Shown here piece after piece: positions 1 through 11,651 of a stretch of 64,000 nt of DNA. This DNA comes from Salinicola tamaricis (GTDB lineage: Bacteria; Pseudomonadota; Gammaproteobacteria; Pseudomonadales; Halomonadaceae). The notes beneath the pieces were generated by a model that was not told where the DNA came from, did not search any database, and saw only the letters and a program-made list of their open reading frames with translations. The position numbers and the translations under genes are program-made. The DNA is taken from the NCBI RefSeq assembly GCF_003006155.1, contig NZ_CP023559.1, positions 2,604,001-2,668,000 on the forward strand. Reading direction: 5' to 3'. The stretch's first letter is position 1, and every line of letters starts with the position of its first letter.

Positions 1-481
1 GGCCGACCATGCGCGCGGCGTTGAACGAGGTGGCGTTGAGCGCCACCGCGTTGGAGAGGTACTTCTCGCCGACCAGATCGTTGACGAAGGTCTGGCGTGC
101 CGGGGCATCGAAGGCGCTGACGCAGCCCAGCCCCAGAGCGAAGGCGTAGACCTGCCACAGCGTGACCACGCCGGTGAGGGTGACCACACCGAGCCCCAGC
201 GCGAGCAGACCGAGCAGTGCCTGGGTGAGCAGGATCAGGCGACGCCGGTTGCAGCGGTCGGCGGCGTAACCGGTGAGCGGCAGCAGCAGTAGCTGCGGGC
301 CGAACTGCAGCGCCATGGTGATCCCCACGGCGCTGGCGTTGTGCTGGGTCAACACGGTGAGCACCAGCCAGTCCTGGGCCACCCGCTGCATCCAGGTACC
401 GGTGTTGGAGATCAGCGCGCCGGCGGCCCACAGGCGGTAGTTGTAGACCCTGAGCGACCGGAACAGCCGTTTGTCGCTCAT
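1..481 (-). CDS. MFS transporter, N-terminal part (cut by window edge)
   Basis: The reading frame starts at ATG 481 on the minus strand and runs off the left edge without a stop. The product begins MSDKRLFRSLRVYNYRLWAA and continues with hydrophobic helices and the loop GYAADRCNRRRLI, the typical MFS loop 2-3 signature with an acidic residue and an Arg cluster. The TWMQRVAQDWLVL segment is usual in the MFS branch that contains enterobactin-exporter-like and other drug/metabolite exporters. The substrate cannot be told. About 160 residues, perhaps a third of the protein, are visible. Confidence 0.8.
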   Translation of the reverse strand, partial: MSDKRLFRSLRVYNYRLWAAGALISNTGTWMQRVAQDWLVLTVLTQHNASAVGITMALQFGPQLLLLPLTGYAADRCNRRRLILLTQALLGLLALGLGVVTLTGVVTLWQVYAFALGLGCVSAFDAPARQTFVNDLVGEKYLSNAVALNATSFNAARMVG

Positions 482-763
482 GGTTGGCGAATGGCGAAAA
501 CGTGACAATGGGACGGCATGGGGATGGCGTAGAGCTCCTTGTCTCGGGGCTGGGCGCGTCACTGTGCCCGGTGTGGTGGCCGGCATCGGTCCGATCGACG
601 CTGGCGCCATGAAGCTTTCATGATTCTAGGTTATCAGACTCGCGGCGGTGGGGGAGGGCAGCGCGCACTGGCATACGGGGGGGGCGATGCGTCGACTCGC
701 TCGACAGCACTCGAACGGGGCTATGGGTAGAATGGGCGCCACGAGTCCTTTCGAGAGTCCGTC

Positions 764-1555
764 ATGGAAATTTCCCTCTTTCAGGTCGATGCCTTTGCTT
801 CCCGCCCCTTCGAGGGCAACCCCGCTGCCGTCTGCCCGCTGAACGAGTGGCTGGATGACGCCACGCTGCAGGCCATCGCGGCCGAGAACAACCTGTCCGA
901 GACCGCATTTTTCGTGCGGGAATCGGCGGGATACCGGCTGCGCTGGTTCACCCCGTCGGTCGAGGTCGACCTGTGTGGTCATGCCACGCTGGCGGCGGCA
1001 TGGGTGGTCTTCAATGAGTTGGGCGATACCGCCGATACCCTGACGTTCATGACGCGCAGTGGCGAACTGCGCGTGCATCGCCACGAAGCGGGATTGGCGA
1101 TGGACTTTCCGGCCAAGCAGCCCCGCGCCATGGCGCCAGCCGAAGCCGTGTTGAGCGCGCTGGGGCTGGAGCGTGGCGAGGTGATGATGACCGATGACCT
1201 GCTCGTCGTGGTCGAGGACGAATCCATCGTCGATGACGTGAGCCCGGACATGACCCGTTTGATGGCGCTACCGGGGCGGGGTGTGGCGGTCACCGCACCG
1301 GGACGCGAATTCGACATTGTCACGCGCTGGTTCGGCCCCAAGGTGGGGGTCGAGGAAGACCCCGTGACCGGCTCGGCGCATACCTCGCTGGTACCGTACT
1401 GGGCCGAGCGATTGGGCAAGACACGCCTGACCGCGCGGCAGGGTGGGCGTCGTCGCGGGCAATTGCGCTGCGAGATGAGGGGCGAGCGAGTGATTCTCAT
1501 CGGACAGGTGGCGCCCTATCTGCGAGGCACGATCCGGATCTCGGACGGCCCTTGA
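764..1555 (+). CDS. PhzF family isomerase/epimerase
   Basis: This 263-residue protein has the full length and fold signature of the PhzF family, two similar diaminopimelate-epimerase-like halves. Glu46, in NNLSETAFF, matches the catalytic glutamate of PhzF. The motifs DLCGHATLA near residue 70 and EDPVTGSAHTSL near residue 200 are the two family-typical glycine/histidine loops, one from each half. Family members isomerise small hydroxylated or aromatic acids; with no phenazine genes nearby the substrate is unknown. The start at 764 was chosen because the MEISLFQVDAF opening matches the family. The gene stands alone and converges on the butanediol dehydrogenase gene, with a shared terminator between them. 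Confidence 0.9.
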   Translation: MEISLFQVDAFASRPFEGNPAAVCPLNEWLDDATLQAIAAENNLSETAFFVRESAGYRLRWFTPSVEVDLCGHATLAAAWVVFNELGDTADTLTFMTRSGELRVHRHEAGLAMDFPAKQPRAMAPAEAVLSALGLERGEVMMTDDLLVVVEDESIVDDVSPDMTRLMALPGRGVAVTAPGREFDIVTRWFGPKVGVEEDPVTGSAHTSLVPYWAERLGKTRLTARQGGRRRGQLRCEMRGERVILIGQVAPYLRGTIRISDGP

Positions 1556-1586
1556 GCGTCGCCCGAACACGAAACGCCTCCTGAAT

Positions 1587-1632
1587 CCGGTTGGCGCGGC
1601 CGCGCGCCTCGCGTCGAGGCCGCGCCAACCGG
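1587..1632. terminator. Hairpin between converging phzF and butanediol dehydrogenase genes
   Basis: A perfect 15-bp inverted repeat (1587-1601 with 1618-1632) encloses a 16-base loop and lies between two converging genes. It can serve as a terminator for both. There is no clear U-run. Confidence 0.7.
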
Positions 1633-1639
1633 TGCCTGA

Positions 1640-2708
1640 TCAGGCGCTGGGGTCGACCAGTATCTTCACCTGCGCCTTGTCCGCGAGCAGCGCCTCGAAC
1701 CCCTGGCTGACCACGTCGTCCAGGGCGATGCGTGCGGTCACCAGATCCTCGGCGCGGTAGTAGCCCTGCTGCATCAGCGCGATCACCGCGGGGTATATAT
1801 GGCGATAGGCGATGATGCCCTTGAGCGTTCGCTCCTGGATTACCAGTTGGTTGGGGTGGATCGCCGCTTCCGACTCCCAGATGCTGACGATCACCGTCTC
1901 ACCGCCGGGGTGGGTGCTGGCGATCGACTGGTTGAGCACCGCGGGCAGACCGGTCACCTCGAAGGCGACATCGAAGCCGCCGCCGCTGGCCGCCATGAGC
2001 CGCTCGACGATCTCTCTCTCCGTGGGGTCGTGCACGATCGCCCCCAGTTCACTGGCGCGCTGCTTGCGGCGGCGGATAACTCGACCGCGTGGATCGACGC
2101 CGCGCCGGCGGCCTTGAGCGACTCGATCACCATCAGCCCGATCGGGCCGGCGCCGAACACCACCGCGCTGTCGCCCGCCTTGAGCGAACTCTGGCGCACC
2201 GCATGCAGGCCGACCGCGGCAGGCTCGACCAGTGCGCCCTGCTCATAGAAGAGCGCATCGGGCAGCCGATGTACCATGTGCTCGCGACCACGGTGTACTC
2301 GGCGAAGCCGCCGCCACCGCCGGAGAGCCCGTGGAAGCCGAGCTGAGGGCTCAGGTTGTAGCGCTCCATCAGATAGGCGCCGTCGCGGTGGGGCGAGAGA
2401 ATCGGTTCGATCGCCACCCGGTCGCCGACTGCCACCCGGGTCACCGCACTGCCCACCTCGACCACTTCGCCGGCGAATTCGTGGCCCATGACAATGGGCG
2501 CCTGGTCGTGGCTCAACGGGTGTGGCGAGTCTACTGGGATGAAGATCGGCCCGGCGGCGTACTCGTGCAGGTCGCTGCCGCAGATACCGCAGGCGGCGAC
2601 CTTCACCTTGACCTGGTGCGGGTCGCCCAGGGTCGGCACCTCGATCTGTTCGACGCGGATATCACGCGCCCGGTACCAGCGGGCCGCCTTCATGTGCTGT
2701 TCACTCAT
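1640..2708 (-). CDS. bdhA: (R,R)-butanediol dehydrogenase-like zinc alcohol dehydrogenase, two frameshifts
   Basis: The protein is read in three frames: about 2265-2708, 2075-2265 and 1640-2060. Joined, they give a complete medium-chain dehydrogenase of about 350 residues close to 2,3-butanediol dehydrogenase (BdhA), which interconverts butanediol and acetoin with NAD. Visible features are MKAARW at the start, the catalytic zinc site CGICGSDLHEY and GHEFAGEVVEVG, and the Rossmann motif VFGAGPIGLMV. The structural-zinc cysteine loop is missing, as is normal for BdhA. ATG 2708 has an AGGAGAG ribosome site. The gene lies 30 bases after the flavin monooxygenase gene and probably shares its sigma-54 promoter. 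Frame breaks near 2265 and 2065 look like single-base sequence errors. Confidence 0.85.
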
Positions 2709-2738
2709 GTCGTCTCTCCTGCCGCTGTGGTTTGGCGA

Positions 2739-4535
2739 TCACGCCAGATGGTGGACCGGCTGCAGCCCGTAGACCGGTGTTTCGATGCCTTCGAGACGTG
2801 CCTTGAGCTGTAGCGCCAGATAGTGTGAGTAGTGGCGTGACTGGTGCAGGTTGCCGCCGTGGAACCACAGCGCCGGCTGCTGGGTCGGCTTCCACATGTT
2901 GCGCAGCTCGCCCTCCCAGGGGCCGGGGTCCTTGGGCGTATCCGAGCCCAGGCCCCAGCACTTGCCGACCTTGTCGGCGACCTCCTGCGAGATGATCTCC
3001 GCCGCCCAGCCGTTCATCGAGCCGTAGCCGGTGGCGTAGACGATCAGGTCGGCGGGCAGTTCGCTGCCGTCGCTCAAGCTCACCGAGTGGCGGTTGATGC
3101 ACGCTACGTCGACCCCGCTGCGCAGCTTGATCTCGCCGCTGGCGACCAGTTCGCTGGCGCCGACGTCGATGTAGTAGCCGGAGCCGCGGCGCAGGTACTT
3201 GAGAAACAGGCCCGAGTCGTCGGCGCCGAAATCGAGCAGGAAGCCCGCGCGTTCGAGACGCCGGTAGAAGTCGGCATCCTGCTCGCGGATGGCGTCGAAG
3301 GCGGGGCGCTGGAAGTCGGGCAGCAGCCGGTAGGGGATCGAGGCGAAGATCAGATCCGCCTTCTCGGTGGTGATGCCGTTGGCCAGCGCTTCCTCGGAAT
3401 AGAGCGGGCCGAGGGCATGCTGCATCAATGAGTCGGACTTGACGATATGGGTCGAGGAGCGCTGCACCATGGTGACGTCGGCGTCGTTCTCCCACAGCGC
3501 GGCGCAGATATCGTGGGCCGAATTGTTGGCGCCGATCACCACCACCTGCTTGCCGCGGTAGGCGTCGGGGCCGGGATGGCGGCTGGAGTGGTGCTGCTCG
3601 CCGGCGAACTCCTCGGCGCCAGGGAAGTGCGGCACGTTGGGGACGCCGGACATGCCGGTAGCGAGCACCAACTGCTTGGGCTTGAGCGTCAACGGCTCAC
3701 CGTCGCGCACCACCTTCACCGTCCACTCGCCGCTGGCCTCGTCGAAGCTGGCACTCTCGCACTCGGTACTGGACCAGTAGTTGAGCTCCATCACCCGGGT
3801 GTACATCTCCAGCCAGTCGCCGATCTTGTCCTTGGGCGCGAATACCGGCCAGTTGTCGGGGAAGGGCAGATAGGGCAGATGGTCGTACCACACCGGGTCG
3901 TGCAGACACAGCGACTTGTAGCGCTTGCGCCAGGCATCGCCGGGGCGTTCGTGCTTGTCGATCACCAGAGTCGGCACGTTCATCTGGCGCAGACGGGCGG
4001 CGAGGCCGATGCCGCCCTGGCCGCCACCGATGATCAGACAGTAGGGCTGACGGATGATGCCCAGCTCGGCGGCCTCGCGCTCGCGCGCCTCACGCCAGGT
4101 CTCGCGCGCCTTGTTGGCACCGTGCTCGGCGCCCTTGGGGCGATTGTGACCGCGCGGCTCGGGGTAGTCCTTGAGCGCCTGCATCGTGGTCAGCAGGGTC
4201 CAGCACTTACCCGCCTTCAGGCGCAGTAGCCCCTTGCCGGTGGCGACCTCTGTGGCGAAGGTGAACCAGGCTTCGATCACACCGTCGCTCTCGCTGGCCT
4301 CACCCTCGAGCTGCCACTGGCGGGGAGCGGTACGCGCCAGGGTGGCCTCAAGCATCGCGGCGATCTCGGCGTGGCCCTCCAGGGTCTTCAGGTTCCAGGT
4401 AAAGGCGACCAGATCGCGCCAGTAGCCGTCGTCGCGAAATAGCGCGGTGGCGCGCGGAATGTCCCCGGCGCGCAGGGCGGCATCGAAATCCGCCAGCCAC
4501 TGTGCGGCCTGCTGGGTAGGGGTGGATGCGGGCAT
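2739..4535 (-). CDS. Flavin-containing monooxygenase with N-terminal SnoaL-like domain
   Basis: The 598-residue protein has an NTF2/SnoaL-like N-terminal domain (about residues 1-130, opening with WLADFDAALRAGDI) followed by an FAD/NADPH monooxygenase domain. The FAD-binding motif GGGQGGIGLAARLR lies near residue 170. The FMO fingerprint FAGEQHHSSRHPG and the second nucleotide motif VVIGANNSAHD follow near residue 315-340, and the C-terminal ATG motif is IVYATGYGS. Such enzymes oxygenate a heteroatom or insert oxygen next to a carbonyl; the substrate is not known. It is the first gene after a sigma-54 promoter, ahead of bdhA and opposite an AcoR-type activator, so a role in ketone, acetoin or diol use is a reasonable inference. 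Confidence 0.88.
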   Translation of the reverse strand: MPASTPTQQAAQWLADFDAALRAGDIPRATALFRDDGYWRDLVAFTWNLKTLEGHAEIAAMLEATLARTAPRQWQLEGEASESDGVIEAWFTFATEVATGKGLLRLKAGKCWTLLTTMQALKDYPEPRGHNRPKGAEHGANKARETWREAREREAAELGIIRQPYCLIIGGGQGGIGLAARLRQMNVPTLVIDKHERPGDAWRKRYKSLCLHDPVWYDHLPYLPFPDNWPVFAPKDKIGDWLEMYTRVMELNYWSSTECESASFDEASGEWTVKVVRDGEPLTLKPKQLVLATGMSGVPNVPHFPGAEEFAGEQHHSSRHPGPDAYRGKQVVVIGANNSAHDICAALWENDADVTMVQRSSTHIVKSDSLMQHALGPLYSEEALANGITTEKADLIFASIPYRLLPDFQRPAFDAIREQDADFYRRLERAGFLLDFGADDSGLFLKYLRRGSGYYIDVGASELVASGEIKLRSGVDVACINRHSVSLSDGSELPADLIVYATGYGSMNGWAAEIISQEVADKVGKCWGLGSDTPKDPGPWEGELRNMWKPTQQPALWFHGGNLHQSRHYSHYLALQLKARLEGIETPVYGLQPVHHLA

Positions 4536-4592
4536 GGGCTGCTCCTGTTATTGCTATTGGATGTGGCGCACAGGGCGCTCGGGTCAACGCTT

Positions 4593-4608
4593 TGCAGTAC
4601 GCGTGCCA
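4593..4608 (-). promoter_or_regulatory. Sigma-54 promoter of the monooxygenase/bdhA operon
   Basis: On the minus strand the sequence reads TGGCACGCGTACTGCA. This matches the -24/-12 consensus TGGCACG-N4-TTGCA with one mismatch, and GG and GC have the correct spacing. It sits about 58 bases before the monooxygenase start codon. The divergent gene encodes a sigma-54 activator with the GAFTG loop, which supports the call. Confidence 0.85.
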
Positions 4609-4727
4609 GACCGCATTAGTGCTTTGGTCGTATGCCCCAAGTGGCTGATAAGAGGGGCTTTGTGGGAATGGAGAGCGTGCGGAGGGGGCAGCGTGAGCGC
4701 GCCGACGGTACGGGTGTAACGCTTGGG

Positions 4728-4763
4728 TGTAACAGCTGTAATGTCGTCTGTGACAGCTGTCAC
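4728..4763. promoter_or_regulatory. Paired activator (UAS) sites for the AcoR-like regulator
   Basis: Two related palindromes are centred exactly 21 bp (two helical turns) apart: TGTAACAGCTGTAA at 4728-4741 and the perfect 14-bp palindrome GTGACAGCTGTCAC at 4750-4763. A further TGTAAC half-site lies at 4715-4720. They are about 120-170 bp upstream of the sigma-54 promoter, a normal distance for an enhancer-binding protein, and between it and the regulator gene. That the AcoR-like protein binds here is inference. Confidence 0.7.
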
Positions 4764-4904
4764 GCCAGACAGCGCCGCTGCGACCAACGGACAAGGGCGT
4801 CAGCCAGCCGCGAGGGCGTAGTCTGAAGATCAGACTGGCCGTCGCTCGCCGCCTTTTCGTCCACATCCCAGGCTGGCAACAGGCCATCGGCAGGAGGCGT
4901 CGGT

Positions 4905-6989
<2,085 letters not shown>

Positions 6990-7060
6990 GGCTCTTGCAT
7001 CGCGGTCACGCTGTCAGCAATCTTCACCCTTTGCCTTCAGTGACACGACACGTAACGACC

Positions 7061-7513
7061 ATGACCACGCCTATGACGCCGCCCATCGCTAGCATTCGGG
7101 CTGCTACGCCGCGGGATCTACCTGCAATGACTCAGATCTGGTTAGAGGCTTCCTGCACGGCCCACGACTTCGTGCCGGCGTCTTTTTGGCGAAATCAGCG
7201 CCAGGCGATGCAGGAAGTCTATCTGCCGGCCGCCGAGAACCACGTCTATGTCGTCGCAGAGGCGGTCGTGGGATTTCTCTCCCTGTGCGACTCGACACTG
7301 GCCGCGCTGTTCGTGGCGCCATCCCAGCAGGGGCGGGGCGTCGGGGGCGCACTGTTGGCGCACGCCCAGACGCGGCGTGATGCGCTCGAACTTCAGGTCT
7401 ATCAGCAAAACGAGGGTGCGGTGCGCTTCTATCAGACACACGGCTTCATCATCGTGGCGTCAGGTGTAGACGCGCACACCGGCGCGCCGGAGTGGCACAT
7501 GCGTTACGGCTGA
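7061..7513 (+). CDS. GNAT family N-acetyltransferase (YjaB-like)
   Basis: The product of about 150 residues has the GNAT fold: LRxATPxD-type opening (SIRAATPRDLPAMTQIW), strand ALFVAPSQQ followed by the acetyl-CoA pyrophosphate loop QGRGVGGALLAHA, and the C-terminal VYQQNEGAVRFYQTHGF. This arrangement is close to YjaB. The acceptor substrate cannot be named. An upstream in-frame TTG at 6995 extends the frame, but ATG 7061 (or 7073) gives the usual family length. It stands alone after the regulator gene. Confidence 0.85.
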   Translation: MTTPMTPPIASIRAATPRDLPAMTQIWLEASCTAHDFVPASFWRNQRQAMQEVYLPAAENHVYVVAEAVVGFLSLCDSTLAALFVAPSQQGRGVGGALLAHAQTRRDALELQVYQQNEGAVRFYQTHGFIIVASGVDAHTGAPEWHMRYG

Positions 7514-7743
7514 CGACGAGACGGCCTGAAAACGTGGTGTATCGAAGGCGCGTCGGATGAGGATGACGGCCGCCGCGTCATCATTTTGCCCTGGAATATT
7601 GCCCAAAGCTCGGGATACGATTCAGCGCGGTGCGATATGCCGCGCTCGCTTGGGTGCTGCCCGCCCGGCGTCGATGACGCTTATGGTGGTGTCTCCGAGC
7701 CGACGCTGCCGCTCGAAAAGAATACGAAAACAAGGGAGCATTG

Positions 7744-8985
7744 ATGCATTTTTCTCTGATTTATCCGGGGGAGCGGCGACGCTTCGCCCTGCTCATGGTG
7801 TTTGCCGTCACGCTATGGGCGGTGCTCTTCGTGGTCTCGATGGGCCTGCTGCTGCTCTATCTGCTGTTTATCTGGGTGATCGCCCTGTTCGCGCAGTCGG
7901 CGTTCATCTCCACGATCCGTGGCAATGGGGTGCGCATCAGCGCGCAGCAGTTTCCGGCACTGGCGGCGGATATCGAAGACTGCTGCCGGATCGTGGGCAT
8001 AGAGCGGCCGCCCGAAGCCTATCTGCTGCATGCCGATGGGCTGTTCAACGCGCTCGCTACCCGCTTCCTGCGTCGCCACTATGTGGTGCTGTTTTCCTCG
8101 GTGGTCGATGCGCTGGAAGATCGGCCGGAAGCGCTGCGCTTCTATATCGGTCACGAGTTGGGGCATATCCGGCGCGGGCATCTGAGTAAAGGACTCGTGG
8201 TCGCGATCGCGGCCTGGTTGCCGCTGCTGGGCGCCGCCTACCGTCGCGCGTGCGAGTACACCTGCGACCGGCACGGGCTGGCCTGCTGCCCGGACCCGGA
8301 CGCGGCCTTTGCCGCCATGTCGGCGCTGGCGGCGGGGGGCTCGCGCCGTGCCAGTCTCGATCTCGAGGTGTTCGCCGCCCAGCGCCACGACGTCAAGGGA
8401 TTCTGGGCTTCGCTGAACGAGCTGATCGGTGACTACCCCTGGACCGCCAAACGGGCCCACGCGATCCTCCAGCTCGCCCGGGGCGAGACACCGTCGCAGC
8501 CGCGCCGCCATCCGCTGGCCTGGTGTTTCGCGGCGTTCTGCCCGCGGGTGCTCGGGCTCGGTGGTGCCGGTGCGCTGGTGTTCGTGGTGATCATTGCCGT
8601 CGCGGCGGTGGTAGGCGTAAAAGCGTTTCAGGAGTATCAGGCCAAGGCGCAGTTGACGCGCTTCATCGAACAGACCGACCCGGACCGGGAAGCGCTCACC
8701 GCTTTTGCGCTGCGCGAAATGGAGTGGCCCTCGACGCTCGAGCAGGTGGGGATCGCCAGCCGCCACAGCGATACCGCCGTGCCGGCCACGCTCGAACTCG
8801 GCAGCGAAGGTGAGCTCGAATACACCTTCGTCGGCGGCCGGCTGGCGGGCCAGAGCCTGACCTTGAACCCCTATCCGCGCTTCGACGAACAGGACGAACT
8901 CGACGGCATGACCTGGGTCTGCATGAGTGACACCCTGGTGCCAAAACCCGTACCCGAGCACTGCCTCGGCGAGACGTCACCTTAG
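7744..8985 (+). CDS. M48 family membrane metalloprotease with C-terminal membrane anchor
   Basis: The 413-residue protein begins with two hydrophobic segments (about residues 15-55). It then carries the M48 zinc motif HELGH (GHELGHIRRGHL, near residue 140) and the third ligand region CEYTCDRHG near residue 175. This is the HtpX-like arrangement. A further membrane helix lies near residues 275-298 and runs into AVVGVKAFQEYQAKAQLTRF, which resembles the start of a pilin-type helix, followed by a roughly 100-residue extracytoplasmic tail. ATG 7744 follows an AAGGGAG ribosome site. It probably degrades misfolded membrane or periplasmic proteins; the tail domain is not one I recognise. Confidence 0.82.
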   Translation: MHFSLIYPGERRRFALLMVFAVTLWAVLFVVSMGLLLLYLLFIWVIALFAQSAFISTIRGNGVRISAQQFPALAADIEDCCRIVGIERPPEAYLLHADGLFNALATRFLRRHYVVLFSSVVDALEDRPEALRFYIGHELGHIRRGHLSKGLVVAIAAWLPLLGAAYRRACEYTCDRHGLACCPDPDAAFAAMSALAAGGSRRASLDLEVFAAQRHDVKGFWASLNELIGDYPWTAKRAHAILQLARGETPSQPRRHPLAWCFAAFCPRVLGLGGAGALVFVVIIAVAAVVGVKAFQEYQAKAQLTRFIEQTDPDREALTAFALREMEWPSTLEQVGIASRHSDTAVPATLELGSEGELEYTFVGGRLAGQSLTLNPYPRFDEQDELDGMTWVCMSDTLVPKPVPEHCLGETSP

Positions 8986-9153
8986 GCTACCTCTCTCATG
9001 CGCCGGCCAGTGACAGGATATTGTCCGGCGCCCAGCTCGTTGTGGCGTACTTGTGGCGCTTCGATCACCGGCCACTCGATCGCAGGCCATTAACCAGCTA
9101 CCTTTCTTCACACAGGCGCTTCGCGCGCTATCGACCAAGAGTGGAGAAGTCGC

Positions 9154-10012
9154 ATGAGTGACACTGGCTACACGCCCCCAAAGTCTGGGAACCCAAAGAG
9201 AGCGGCGGCAAGTTCGCCAGCATCAACCGCCCGGTGGCCGGGCCCACCCATGAGAAAGCGCTGCCGGTGGGCAAGCATCCGTTCCAGCTCTACTCACTGG
9301 CCACCCCCAACGGGGTCAAGGCCGGGGTGATGTTCGAGGAGCTGCTGGCACTGGGCAAGGATGCCGAGTACGACGCCTGGCTGATCAATATCGGTGAGGG
9401 CGATCAGTTCGGCAGCGGCTTCGTCGAGGTCACCCCAACTCCAAGATCCCGGCGCTGATGGACTACAGCGGTGACAAGCCGCTGCGGGTCTTCGAGTCCG
9501 GCTCGATCCTCCTGCACCTGGCGGAGAAGTTCGGTGCCTTCCTGCCCAGCGACACCGCCACGCGGGTGGAAACCCTCAACTGGCTGTTCTGGCAGATGGG
9601 CAGCGCGCCCTATCTGGGTGGCGGTTTCGGCCACTTCTACGCCTACGCCCCAGAGAAGCTGGAGTATCCGATCGACCGCTTCACCATGGAGACCAAGCGC
9701 CAGCTCGACGTGCTCGACCGGCGTCTGGCCGAGTCGCGCTATCTGGCCGGTGACGAGTACACCATCGCCGATATCGCCAACTGGTCCTGGTACGGCCAGC
9801 TCGCCCTGGGGCGGCTCTACGACGCGGCGGAGTTTCTGCAGGTCGAGAGCTACACCCACGTACAGCGCTGGGCCAAGGAGATCGACGCACGCCCGGCGGT
9901 GCAGCGCGGGCGGATGGTCAACCGTACCTTCGGTGAGCCGTCGAGCCAGCTCCACGAGCGTCACGACGCCAGCGACTTCGACACTCGCACCCAGGACAAG
10001 CTCGGCGGCTGA
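9154..10012 (+). CDS. yghU: YghU-type glutathione S-transferase/disulfide-bond reductase, two frameshifts
   Basis: Joined over frame breaks near 9186 and 9431, the product is a full-length YghU-family protein of about 287 residues. It has the N-terminal TPPKVWEPKESGGKFASINR-like extension, a thioredoxin-like domain with PALMDYSGDKPLRVFESGSI, and an all-alpha domain with the GST N-capping motif YTIADIANWSW. E. coli YghU has glutathione-dependent disulfide reductase activity. Both breaks can be repaired by one missing base (AAGTCTGG for AAGGTCTGG; GTCACCCC for GTCAACCCC), so sequence error is likely. A GAGAAG-like site precedes ATG 9154 and a terminator follows. Confidence 0.87.
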
Positions 10013-10033
10013 ATCCGCCGCGTGTCCGCTGAC

Positions 10034-10055
10034 GACCCGGCCACCTGGCCGGGTC
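10034..10055 (+). terminator. Terminator hairpin after yghU
   Basis: A perfect 9-bp stem (GACCCGGCC with GGCCGGGTC) around the loop ACCT is followed by TTG. It lies 22 bases after the yghU stop codon. Confidence 0.75.
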
Positions 10056-10239
10056 TTGCGTATCCAGGGCCGCGATCCCGAAACCGGCCAGGGTTGACTG
10101 TCTGTATTGGCGACCGAGATTGGCAGCCGAGTGGGAACTGCGTCGATAATGTATCCATTCGGTCAGCGGCCCGGCTGTTGCGCGCTGCTGCGGTCTGCCT
10201 CTCGCGGGGCGCTCGTCATTCACTCATCAAGGCTCGCTC

Positions 10240-11562
10240 ATGACGTCACTCTTTCGCGCCTATCTCGATGCTTCTCTGATTCTGCGTGTCACCATCGCCC
10301 TGGTGCTGGGCCTGGTTGCCGGCCTGCTGGGCGGCGAGACCCTGGCCGCCTGGGTGGCGCCGCTGGGTGATCTGCTGCTGCGTCTGCTCAAGTTTCTGAT
10401 CGTCCCCATCGTGCTGTTCACGCTGATCGTGGGGATCAATCAGGCCGAACTGGGACGGCTCGGGCGCATGGGCGGCAAGGTGTTCGCCTACTACGTGGTG
10501 ACCTCGGCGCTGGCGATCGTGGTCGGGCTGGTCGTCGCCTCGCTGCTCTCGCCCGGGAGCGGCATGACCCTCGACGACAGCGCCAGCGTCTCGGTACCGG
10601 AGAATCCCGGTATCGTCAGCGTGCTGCTGTCGATCGTGCCCAGCAATATCGTCGCCGCGCTGGCCGAGCCCAATCTGCAGGGGATCATCTTCACTGCCTT
10701 CGTGTTCGGGATCGCGCTGCTCAAGCTGCGTCAGCGCGGGGCGGCCCTCGAGGATGCGGCCCACGCCGACGGCGAGGCGCATTCAGGGGCAAAGCCCCAA
10801 TCCGATGAAAAGACCCAGGGAGAACTGGCGGAGAAGCTCTATGGGGTGATCGAAGGGCTCAACGCGGTGACCATGAAGGTGATGGCCGGGGTGCTGCAGT
10901 TCGTGCCGATCGGGGTTTTCGCCATCGTCACCGGCACCGTGGCCAAGCAGGGGCTGGGTACGATTCTTTCCCTCGGCAGCATGGTGCTGGTGCTCTATTT
11001 GGCGCTGGCCGTACACCTGCTGCTCTACTGCGTGCTGATGAAGAGTTTCGGGGTGCGTCTCGGCGCCTTCTTCCGCGAGGCGCGCACGCCGATGGCGACC
11101 GCTTTCGCCACTCAGAGCAGCAGCGGCACGCTGCCGCTGACGCTCAACGCGGCGCAGCGCCTGGGGCTGCCGCGCAGTCTCTACGCCTTCAGCCTGCCGC
11201 TGGGGGCAACCGTCAACATGGATGGCGCCGCGATCCGCATCGCGATCTCGGCGGTGTTCGCCGCCAACGTGGCGGGTATCCCGCTCGATCTCACCGACAT
11301 GCTCGAGATCGTGCTGATCGGCACGCTGACCTCGATCGGTACCGCCGGTGTGCCCGGGGCGGGTATCGTGATGATCGCCACGGTGTTCGCCCAGGTCGGC
11401 CTGCCGATCGAGACGGTGGCGCTGCTGACCTCGATCGATGCGCTGGTAGGCATGGGGTGTACTGCGCTCAACGTCACCGGTGACCTGACCGGCAGCGCGA
11501 TCATCGCGCGTAGCGAAGCGCGCTCGGGTGAGGCGTCGGTGACTCAGGAGTCGGCGGCCTGA
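10240..11562 (+). CDS. Dicarboxylate/amino acid:cation symporter (DAACS family)
   Basis: The 440-residue inner-membrane protein has the DAACS (GltP/GltT) layout of eight helices and two re-entrant hairpins. The serine-rich hairpin motif TQSSSGTLPLTL lies near residue 290, the unwound helix motif NMDGAAI near residue 328, and the second hairpin with TSIGTAGVPGAG follows. LNVTGDLTGSAIIAR near the end is the usual substrate-binding helix. The family takes up glutamate, aspartate or C4-dicarboxylates with Na+ or H+. NMDGAA in place of the common NMDGTA leaves the exact substrate open. The stretch around residues 165-200 is hydrophilic and longer than in E. coli GltP. Confidence 0.88.
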   Translation: MTSLFRAYLDASLILRVTIALVLGLVAGLLGGETLAAWVAPLGDLLLRLLKFLIVPIVLFTLIVGINQAELGRLGRMGGKVFAYYVVTSALAIVVGLVVASLLSPGSGMTLDDSASVSVPENPGIVSVLLSIVPSNIVAALAEPNLQGIIFTAFVFGIALLKLRQRGAALEDAAHADGEAHSGAKPQSDEKTQGELAEKLYGVIEGLNAVTMKVMAGVLQFVPIGVFAIVTGTVAKQGLGTILSLGSMVLVLYLALAVHLLLYCVLMKSFGVRLGAFFREARTPMATAFATQSSSGTLPLTLNAAQRLGLPRSLYAFSLPLGATVNMDGAAIRIAISAVFAANVAGIPLDLTDMLEIVLIGTLTSIGTAGVPGAGIVMIATVFAQVGLPIETVALLTSIDALVGMGCTALNVTGDLTGSAIIARSEARSGEASVTQESAA

Positions 11563-11651
11563 CGTCGGGTAAGCCCACGCCGCCTCCCGGTCGTTAACGG
11601 CGTTCTCGGGCTCTGGCAGGCGGCATCTATCGATTGGTGACAAGATAAGGC

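Noticed and set aside
7557..8189. Plus-strand frame of 210 codons overlapping the M48 protease gene
   Set aside because: The overlapping frame with HELGH and a ribosome site is the real gene. The other is Arg/Ala-rich without motifs.
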